DNA of 64,000 nucleotides from Granulosicoccus sp964390335. GTDB lineage: Bacteria > Pseudomonadota > Gammaproteobacteria > Granulosicoccales > Granulosicoccaceae. The position numbers were made by a program, and so were the translations under genes. Position 1 is the first letter of the stretch; the number at the start of each line of letters is the position of its first letter. The DNA lies in the NCBI GenBank assembly GCA_964390335.1, contig CAYMHU010000014.1, forward strand, positions 16,547 to 80,546, written 5' to 3'. Positions 17,027 to 24,800 of this stretch are shown here, one piece after another. The notes below the pieces were generated by a model. The model was given only the letters and a program-made list of their open reading frames with translations, had not been told where the DNA came from and did not search any database.

Positions 17027-19024
17027 TTAGTCTTGCACGAGGCTGGCGGGCCTGCCAGCGGCAACCGCGATAATACGTGACTCAAAAAACACTTTCTCAC
17101 CCGCATTGTCAACGATATTGTCATGTCGTTTGTGTTCAACACTGATTGAAGAGGCTCCAGCCTCACGCGCTTTATTTTCAGCCTGCAGACGCGCTTCAGC
17201 AATGGCCGCTTCCGCGGCAGCTTCCAAATCATCGTATAGCTTTGTACCGCTACTAAAATGCACGTTAACGTTCTTACCACCAGCCGGCGTGATTACAATT
17301 TCAAATTGTTGTCGAATGCTACCGACTACTGCGCCTAGCGCATTGGCCACACCGCCTAGCTCGGGCAAGATCGCTGTTGTGTTTAACCACTTAGCCGCCT
17401 TAGGATAATAACTGTTTACCGGTGCACCTAATCCAATGAACGGAAACTGTAGCGCTGCTTGTATTTGCAATTCGCTATCGGGAGTGTCAACAAAAGTACT
17501 GGCCAATAGCGCGCGCTGAGATTCACTTAACCCGGTATTAAACCGGGAGGCTTTAGACATCTGTTGCGACAATTGCGTTTCAAGCATAGCTAACGCACTT
17601 AAACGCGATACAGCATCGATTATATGTTGTGAAAACTGCTCTACCGAATCGAACTCCTTACCCAGATTTTGCGCGCTGTAACGCATTAACAGACGCGCTG
17701 CTAACACGGCTGCATCTGTATCCCAGCCAGATTGCCGACCAATAATATGGCTCGCATCACTCGGCGTAAACCCTGCGCGCAACACAATGCCACGTTGTGT
17801 TAATCGAGCCATGGCTCGGTCCAACGTTTGATCCTCAAACACGGTTTGCACAGCAATTGGTTTTAACTGAATACGTTCCCACAACTCCAATTGTTGTTTT
17901 GTCAGGTCTGTGGGTTCGGCCGCATGCGCCAGCACAAACTCAGCACTGTGAGTTGTGCTATACGGCAACTCAAGTTGCTTGTGCATATCCGGCATCAGCT
18001 CTGGGTAATCTTTTATTAATAAACTAATCGGTAACACGCGCTCTGGACCAATGTGAAATTCACGCTGCTCGCGGTTGTAAACCACCCGACTATCCCCACC
18101 TAATCCAAACGTGCGCACATCGATCGCCTCAACCATTGTTCGCCAGCCTCCGACTGTTGCGCCCTGCGGATTCAGACTGGGTTTTGAATCTCTTATCATG
18201 GCAATATCGGTTGTGGTCCCTCCCATGTCCGATACCAACAACATGGGTTCGTTACACAAAAACTGCGCACCCACAACACTTGCAGCCGGACCACTTAATA
18301 TGGTTTCAACCGGAGATTGCTGGGCAATCGCTGCACTGACGAGCGAACCATCTCCTTTAACCACCATTAAAGGTGCTTCAACGGACAATTCTTCCAGCAA
18401 TACGTTGGCAGCGTTCAATAATGATCTGATCATGGGAATGAGTCGCGCGTTCAGCAGCGCTGTTAATGCGCGTCGCGGGGCATCGAGTCCACTACTTAAT
18501 GTGTGGCCGCAACTGACAGGCTTGCCGGTTAATTCGGAAATTAAGTCTCGTGCACGCAGTTCGTGCTCCGGATTTCGAACAGCGAAAACCGATGACACAG
18601 CATAGGCTTCCACTGCATCATTCACAGTGCTTATAAGCTGAGTTAACGCGTTTTCATCCAGGGCGCATGCCATATCACCTGACGCCAGATGCCCTCCGGC
18701 AATAAAACCGTGCGGATCGTTACCCAGGGCATCGCTTAACCGTGCGCGCTTGAGCTGTTCGGGGCGATAACCGATTAACACCAAACACACTGGCCTACCT
18801 CGCCCTTCTACCAATGCATTAGTCGCAAGTGTTGTGGATAAAGATACCAACGTGATGGGTTGGTATTGGGGGTCATACACTAATTGCGTGGCCGAACGCA
18901 GACCGTCAATCAGATTGGTGTGTGTGGTGAGCGATTTTGCCGATGCCACTACATTTTGTTTGTCGTCGATGACCACCGCATCGGTATAAGTGCCGCCTGT
19001 GTCCAGGCCAAGTTGATATGCCAC
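17027..19024 (-). CDS. Hydantoinase/oxoprolinase HyuA-family ATP-dependent amidohydrolase subunit
   Basis: 665 residues. The N-terminus QLGLDTGGTYTDAVVIDD and a later VSDMGGTTTDIAMI are the two phosphate-binding loops of the HyuA (Hydant_A_N plus hydantoinase A) fold, related to acetyl-kinase/actin ATPases. The central GHTLSSGLDAPRRALTALLNARLIP and GPAASVVGAQFL are also typical. Family members open hydantoins, 5-oxoproline or acetone-type substrates using ATP, and usually need a HyuB partner. No HyuB gene is adjacent: the neighbours are lpdA (convergent) and the pilin cluster (divergent). Substrate unknown. The C-terminal part (about 520-665), ending with VFFESRIIAVAAGRPA, is less conserved. 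Confidence 0.85.
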   Translation of the reverse strand: MAYQLGLDTGGTYTDAVVIDDKQNVVASAKSLTTHTNLIDGLRSATQLVYDPQYQPITLVSLSTTLATNALVEGRGRPVCLVLIGYRPEQLKRARLSDALGNDPHGFIAGGHLASGDMACALDENALTQLISTVNDAVEAYAVSSVFAVRNPEHELRARDLISELTGKPVSCGHTLSSGLDAPRRALTALLNARLIPMIRSLLNAANVLLEELSVEAPLMVVKGDGSLVSAAIAQQSPVETILSGPAASVVGAQFLCNEPMLLVSDMGGTTTDIAMIRDSKPSLNPQGATVGGWRTMVEAIDVRTFGLGGDSRVVYNREQREFHIGPERVLPISLLIKDYPELMPDMHKQLELPYSTTHSAEFVLAHAAEPTDLTKQQLELWERIQLKPIAVQTVFEDQTLDRAMARLTQRGIVLRAGFTPSDASHIIGRQSGWDTDAAVLAARLLMRYSAQNLGKEFDSVEQFSQHIIDAVSRLSALAMLETQLSQQMSKASRFNTGLSESQRALLASTFVDTPDSELQIQAALQFPFIGLGAPVNSYYPKAAKWLNTTAILPELGGVANALGAVVGSIRQQFEIVITPAGGKNVNVHFSSGTKLYDDLEAAAEAAIAEARLQAENKAREAGASSISVEHKRHDNIVDNAGEKVFFESRIIAVAAGRPASLVQD

Positions 19025-19038
19025 GGGTTTTGCTGTTT

Positions 19039-19054
19039 TGTGAAACGTGTAACA
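19039..19054 (+). promoter_or_regulatory. CRP/Vfr-like site upstream of minor-pilin set 1
   Basis: TGTGA-AACGTG-TAACA matches the cAMP-receptor consensus TGTGA-N6-TCACA at 9 of 10 half-site bases. Its centre is 91 bases before the chosen fimT start. With class II spacing it would place a -10 near 19076-19084, where TGTAAA (19079-19084) is a fair match. The companion set has a perfect site. Confidence 0.45.
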
Positions 19055-19137
19055 ACTATCGTGTAGATGTTACCGGTTGTAAACCGTAATCCTGCAAATA
19101 GTACGTGGAGTGCCGTTACCTGAACAGAGGACAAGGG

Positions 19138-19776
19138 GTGACAACACACATGATTGTGCAAGGGCAATGCAAAAGGCACCAAAATCAGGGTTTTACACTC
19201 GTTGAACTGTTTATAGCGATGGCGGTGGCCGCCATATTGCTGTCTGTCGCGGTGCCGAATTTCAGCGACGCAATGAGAAACAGTCAACAAAGTGCAACAA
19301 CCAACGAGTTGATGGGCTCTCTCAGAATTGCCCGTTCTGAGGCGATCAAACAGTCGACAAGGACTGCGGTTTGCGCGCGCGCTACAGACTTGTCTTGTGG
19401 TGATGACTGGAGCAATGGATTCATCGCGTTCATGGATAACGGTGCCAACAGCGGCGTTATTGATGCCAACGAGACCATCCTGAGAATTTCCCCTGCATTA
19501 TCCAGCGGCGCCTGGATTCAAAACTACGCCCGACTCGTAAACACGACCGAGACACCGATCGAACGACCTTTTATTCGATACGGTCCAAGGGGTGAGAGTC
19601 ACTGGCGAGGCTCTGGCTATTTTCTTGTTTGCGATCAACGTGGCGCCGAGTCAACCCGAGCCATCAATATTTCTTTAAGCGGTGATCCGCGACGCGCGCG
19701 AATGCACAACGGTGCATTGGTTAATTCATTTAGCGGTACGGCTGCATGCCCGGATAAGGATACCGCGAGTGAATAA
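19138..19776 (+). CDS. fimT: FimT/FimU (GspH-type) minor pilin, set 1
   Basis: A type IV pilus or pseudopilus minor pilin. The prepilin peptidase site is clear: basic leader ending NQG, cleavage before FTLVE with Glu at +5, then the hydrophobic helix MAVAAILLSVAVPNF. The SEAIKQSTRTAVCAR stretch, the NGFIAFMDNGANSGVIDANE region and the late FLVCDQRG are typical of FimT/GspH proteins. GTG at 19138 is chosen because AGAGGA lies six bases upstream, giving an 18-residue leader. Earlier GTG (19105) and later ATG (19150) codons are possible. It is the first gene of the tightly packed set and overlaps pilV by eight bases. FimU-type pilins help prime pilus assembly and join the tip complex to the major fibre. 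Confidence 0.92.
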   Translation: MTTHMIVQGQCKRHQNQGFTLVELFIAMAVAAILLSVAVPNFSDAMRNSQQSATTNELMGSLRIARSEAIKQSTRTAVCARATDLSCGDDWSNGFIAFMDNGANSGVIDANETILRISPALSSGAWIQNYARLVNTTETPIERPFIRYGPRGESHWRGSGYFLVCDQRGAESTRAINISLSGDPRRARMHNGALVNSFSGTAACPDKDTASE

Positions 19777-20281
19777 TCGACGTTACAAGCAATCAGGCGT
19801 TGGTTTAATCGAGGTCATGCTCGCAATCGTGATTTTATCGATTGGTTTTTTAGCCGCCGCTAAAATGCAGGTAGAAGGCATGCGCTACAGTCAGAGCGCA
19901 TACTTTTTATCGCAAGCAAATCTGATGTTAAGAGACATGAGTGATCGCATGCGAGCCAACCGTCAAGGTGTTCTGGATGGGCATTACGACAATGCGGCTA
20001 CTGTTGCAGGTACAGTCCCGCCAGCGTGTGCCAATGCCGGCAACAAATGTACGCCTGCGCAAATAGCGCAGAATGATATTCACGCATGGAGCAAATATCT
20101 ACATGCACCAGCTAATGCAGTGAATTTCATACCCTTACTTCCGTCTTCGGATAAGACACAGGCGCAAGGGGCAATCTCGTTAGATGCAACAACAGGCGTG
20201 TACGATATTAGCGTGCAATGGAGCGATCTTAATATCGATGCACAGGAAACTCGAACACTAAGCGTGCAACTGACGCCATGA
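19769..20281 (+). CDS. pilV: Type IV pilus minor pilin PilV, set 1
   Basis: 170 residues from a GTG with AAGGA eight bases upstream. The longer open frame upstream lies inside fimT and is not used. Leader MNNRRYKQSG, then cleavage before VGLIEV (Glu at +5) and the helix MLAIVILSIGFLAAAKMQ. The PilV landmarks follow: QVEGMRYSQSAYFLSQANLMLRD shortened here to the MRYSQSAYF box, SDRMRANRQGV and YDNA. It overlaps fimT by eight bases upstream and pilW by four bases (ATGA) downstream, so the three are translationally linked. Expected part of the PilVWX-FimU-PilY1 tip complex. Confidence 0.93.
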   Translation: MNNRRYKQSGVGLIEVMLAIVILSIGFLAAAKMQVEGMRYSQSAYFLSQANLMLRDMSDRMRANRQGVLDGHYDNAATVAGTVPPACANAGNKCTPAQIAQNDIHAWSKYLHAPANAVNFIPLLPSSDKTQAQGAISLDATTGVYDISVQWSDLNIDAQETRTLSVQLTP

Positions 20282-21375
20282 ATACGATGCTTCCGCAAAG
20301 ATACAAACAGCTCGGCTTATCGCTGATCGAATTGATGCTGGCCATGGTTATCGGACTCAGCATTATCGCATCCGCCGTTACGGTTTTTTCGGGTTCACGT
20401 AAAAGCAGCGACTTGAACGCGGCCTTGACAGAAATGCAGGACAACGCGCGTTTTGCAATGGACACCATCGGTCGCGAATTAAGAATGGCTGGTTTTCAAG
20501 GTTGTGTCGATATCAATACATCGACCGCAAAGGTTATAGCCAACAACGCGCCAACGGATAACTACTTTGCAACCTCTGCTTCGGCGTCACTTATACAAGC
20601 AGACGGCACTTGGTTACCCGCTGCACCGTTGGGTTTTAACATTCCTGATACCGTGGGTGCCCCGGTTCCCGGTACACATGCACTGTCCGTGCAATTTGGC
20701 AGCCCATCTACCTTTACGTTTCAACCAATGGCCACGCCAAACGCAGACGTGGTGTTAAATTCAACTGACTCCGGTTTAGTGAACGGCGATTTAGTGTTGA
20801 TTTCAAATTGCCAAGTAGCCGATATATTCTCCGTTACCAACGCAGATGGCGCAACCTTACAGCACTCATCCAGTGGCAACCGCGATAATAATTTATCTGC
20901 TCCCTATGGATTAACTGCAAGCGGAAATGACCTCGCACGCATAATGCGATTTGAAGCGAATATCTATTATATCGGTGACACCACCCGTATGAATGGTGCT
21001 GGCCAAGCTATTTATTCGCTGTACAAACAATCCCTGCCTTATACCAACCCGCCCATTGAAATGGTGGAGGGTGTGGCCAATATGCAATTGCAACTCGGAT
21101 TTCGCGGTGATGCTACACCTGATGATCAAGGCATTACGTATGTGAGACCGGAAAACGCGGCTGGTGTAAGCGGACGAATGCAAGTCGTCCGGTTTGGTTT
21201 ACTCATGCAATCGTACGATCCTATTCTCGAACAGGAAGATACCAGTACCTATTTTATTGCTGGCCAACGCTTGGCACCCACTGAGGGAACCGTAAACCCA
21301 AGCAATTCTTATCCTAAAGATAACCGACTCAAATTAGCTTTTAATTCAACAGTCAAAATTCGGAATAGACGATGA
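20278..21375 (+). CDS. pilW: Type IV pilus minor pilin PilW, set 1
   Basis: 365 residues. Leader MNTMLPQRYKQLG, cleavage before LSLIEL (Glu +5), helix MLAMVIGLSIIASAVTVF. PilW hallmarks: SGSRKSSDLNAALTEMQDNA, FAMDTIGRELRMAGFQGC and, near the C-terminus, EDTSTYFIAGQRLAPTEG with KLAFNSTVKIRNR. The mature protein is larger than other minor pilins because of a big beta-rich head, as expected for PilW. ATGA overlaps join it to both pilV and pilX. Confidence 0.94.
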   Translation: MNTMLPQRYKQLGLSLIELMLAMVIGLSIIASAVTVFSGSRKSSDLNAALTEMQDNARFAMDTIGRELRMAGFQGCVDINTSTAKVIANNAPTDNYFATSASASLIQADGTWLPAAPLGFNIPDTVGAPVPGTHALSVQFGSPSTFTFQPMATPNADVVLNSTDSGLVNGDLVLISNCQVADIFSVTNADGATLQHSSSGNRDNNLSAPYGLTASGNDLARIMRFEANIYYIGDTTRMNGAGQAIYSLYKQSLPYTNPPIEMVEGVANMQLQLGFRGDATPDDQGITYVRPENAAGVSGRMQVVRFGLLMQSYDPILEQEDTSTYFIAGQRLAPTEGTVNPSNSYPKDNRLKLAFNSTVKIRNRR

Positions 21376-21860
21376 ATGCGCAATTAAACGTCATGTTTCG
21401 GCGTCGGCAATCTGGTGCGGCGCTACTGGTCTCGTTAGTGTTGATTTTCATGTTAACCGTACTGGGTATATCAGCTATGCGCGGTGCAACCCTTGAAAAT
21501 CAGTTGGCTTCAAACGCTTCACATAAGCAATTGACCTTTCAAGCCGCAGAATCTGCTGCTGATTCTGTGTTGGCTATTGACGATATCACCAACGAACAAG
21601 CGCTGGAAAATATTATTTGTGTACCCGATCCGGTCAAATTTAATTTAACCAAATTGAGCGCTGAAAACAAAGTGGAAACCACTGTTGAATTGCAGTACGG
21701 CGGTCAATCTCTGCCAACCGGTTGGACATTGGGCGGCCCCGTAGGTGGTCGCCGGTTTGTCGTCACAGGCGAATCTACAATTCCGGGTGCAAGCACCAGT
21801 ACGCGCATAGCACAAGGGGTTGTTGCAGTAGGCGCGGTACAGGAAGGAGTTGATTGTTAA
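21372..21860 (+). CDS. pilX: Type IV pilus assembly protein PilX, set 1
   Basis: 162 residues. The N-terminus RRRQSGAALLVSLVLIFML is the PilX type: the cleavage-site Gly is followed by Ala, and Glu+5 is absent, as usual for PilX/GspK-like tip pilins. Next comes GISAMRGATLENQLA and FQAAESAADS, the PilX N-terminal signature. A GspK-like pilin without Glu5 is expected to sit at the very tip beneath PilY1. Its stop codon shares one base with the pilY1 start, and AAGGAG in its last codons serves as the pilY1 ribosome site. Confidence 0.92.
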   Translation: MNAQLNVMFRRRQSGAALLVSLVLIFMLTVLGISAMRGATLENQLASNASHKQLTFQAAESAADSVLAIDDITNEQALENIICVPDPVKFNLTKLSAENKVETTVELQYGGQSLPTGWTLGGPVGGRRFVVTGESTIPGASTSTRIAQGVVAVGAVQEGVDC

Positions 21861-24800
21861 TGAAAACGCTATTAAGTCTTCGCAACTGTCTGTTAGCCAT
21901 GATGTTGAGCAGTACTTGCTTGTCCCCTGCAATTTGGGCAGATGATACGGAAATATTTTTCGGACAATCCAATGATGCGTTCAACACCAACCCAAATGTA
22001 CTGTTTGTATTAGATACCTCAGGCTCAATGACTGATTGGGATAATGCTGGAGCATCCCGGATGGATAGAATGAAAGCCGCGATGCGTACTTTGTTAGAAC
22101 AATCCAGTAGCTTTAACGTTGGGTTAATGGGTTTTTCTGGTTGGCAACAAGGCGGGCATATCCGGTATCCAGTCGGTGATCTTGAAGGTAATTCCGGTGA
22201 CTTATGCGATAGCAGTGATGGCACCGTGTGTCCGGACGAAGTTGTAATTGTTAAACCGGGATCAGGTAGCGATGATGCAACCCAGAACGACGACACGCTT
22301 GAGGTTACCCTCGATTCAACCAACCTTATCATGGCTGGTTTAAACAACGACAATACCAATACACCAAAGACCAGCATTGAAACGAATACAGTGGACGGCA
22401 GCTCGCAGGCAACCAGCGTCGCCGCAGAATATCTGGACGTAGATGGCCCAGTATCCAGATCAGTAACTAGCAGCGCCAGCTGGTTCTATAGCCCTACCGC
22501 CGGTGAAAATAAAAATGATCGTCATGCCTATCGCTTCGAAAGTATTACTATACCTAAAGGGGCAACCATAACCGCTGCCAACATACAATTTTCTTATACG
22601 CCCTCGGTAAGCAATCAGTCCGGTAATGTGACCACGTTAATTAAACTGGAGTCGGTAGCCAAGACCACTGCGTTACCAGACGGCGTAAACGGCACACAAA
22701 CCATTAGCCAACGTCTCGATCCAACAACAGCGACCGCGGGTATAGAGTGGGACGTGCCTGCAGTGCTCAATGGTGAGACAACTGCCACGTCTCCCGATAT
22801 CAGCGATATTCTGCAGCAAGTGGTCAATTTGCCACAATGGGCTACCGGCAATCCAGTATCGGTTCTGTTAGACCCGGTAGAAGAGTATTCGGCCACGCCA
22901 GACGATGTGAGAGAGTTTTTTGGCTTGGATGCAGCGCCAGGCTTACACCCGGTTTTAACGTACAGTTATAGCGAATCCGCTAAAAGCGAAACCACCACCA
23001 CCATTGTCAGTGCCAGTGCTCACTTGGATGAAATAACCAACCAGAATAATGATGAAGTATCGCGCAACCTTTCTAGTACAGCGGCGCGATTATTCTTCGC
23101 CGATGAAAACCATTTCCCACGTGAACTGGCATTTCGGTTTGATAATATTGATATTCCGGCCAATGCCGAAATTCAAACTGCAACCTTGGTTTTAACCGGT
23201 GCGAACAAGAATGATGTTGACCCCAACAGTCAATGGATTGTTGATGGCAGTACGTCGCCGGTAGCACAGGACGACACCGGTACTCCCGATTCAGATGTTG
23301 CGGACGGCACATCACCATCGCCAGATGCAGACAACAATGCAGCGACTATCACAGCGCCAAACGCAAGCTCCGAAGACGATATAATACTTGGTAACATTAA
23401 GGCCGAACTGAGTGATTCTCCAACTGCTTACTCATCTACTCCCCTTATTAATCGGACGCTGAGTACAGAGTTCGTCACATGGAACGACATAAATCCAACA
23501 CCAAATGAAGTCATATCTTCTCCGAATATTGCTGATGTCGTAACCACAGTTATCAATCAAGACAATTGGAACGCGGGTGACACCCTAAGCATCGTGTTGA
23601 CACCGCCGCGAGCAACTTATAATAATGTTGAAGAAAATACGTCTACGATACATACATCAGCATCCAGTCAAAAGCCAGAACTGCACATTACTTGGAAGGA
23701 ATCCACTGCTGTTGATACAACACTCAGTAATTCACAGACTACGGCGATTCGCTTTCAGAATGTACACGTACCACCCGGCGCTGTTGTAAAAACAGCGACG
23801 TTGGTATTCAACTCTGATGCTGCAAATATTGAGGAAACGGTACTGGAAATCAGTGCTGAGTTGGTGCCCGAATCAGAGCCGTTCGAGGCAGTGAACAATA
23901 ACATTGGCCAGCGTGTTCGAAGCTCTCAACGGGTAAATTGGACTGTGCCTCCATGGGAGAATCCCAATATTGAATACTCTAGCGCGGATATTAGCTCCGT
24001 GATCGGCTCGGTGACCGGTTTGCCGGAATGGTGTAGCGGAAACCCTTTAACGATATTTATCAAGAAGCAATTGGGAGATGATAACCGGGTTGCAAAAGCG
24101 TTTGAAGCGAATCCACAGCAAGCACCTTCCTTACGCATAACCTATGAAGCTTCAAGTGTGGATGGTGAATTTTGTGCAAATTCGACTGCCCTTGGTAATG
24201 TCGTCAGCAACGATAGTGATGCTGTGGAAGACGTATCGAACAATACCCTGTATGTGGATGAGGCAACGCTTGACACTATCAATTCTTCAAGTGGAGCTGC
24301 GCAAACCATTGGCTTACGATTTTCAGGTATTGCGATTAATCCGGGCACGCCTATTGTAAACGCAGTAATTGAATTAACACCAGCCACCGATATTGCACAA
24401 GCCAGCGATATAAACATTGCAATCGCATCAGATACAGACAATTGGTCGTTCTCTGAAACTGACCCCAACCGAAAAATCATTGCTCGGCCTAAGATGGCCA
24501 CAACAGTGACCCAAACCATACCAGCGATGCAAGCAAATTTATCCAGCGCTAAGCTCGATGTAACTGACTTGGTCAATGCGAAGGTTTCTGCTGATGGTTG
24601 GACTGCGGGACAACGCATTGTTTTTGCCTTGGAATCGCTTTCTTCTGTGAACCAATCGTTTTACTCTTATGAAGGTGACGATGCGCTTGCACCACGACTT
24701 ATCGTTGAGTATCAATCAACGCGAGAAAATCCAGGAACGCGATTTCGCGAGAATTTAATTTCTATCGTGGATGATCTAGTTGCACAAGGTGGTACCCCTA

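Noticed and set aside
21775..22377. 200-codon minus-strand frame at the pilX/pilY1 junction
   Set aside because: It lies opposite confirmed coding sequence of pilX and pilY1 and shows no recognisable motif or start signal.
22250..24750. Suspicion that the long insert in the first PilY1 marks a gene fusion or assembly error
   Set aside because: The frame is continuous, the modules repeat each other, and the second PilY1 has the same arrangement with fewer modules. It is therefore genuine architecture.
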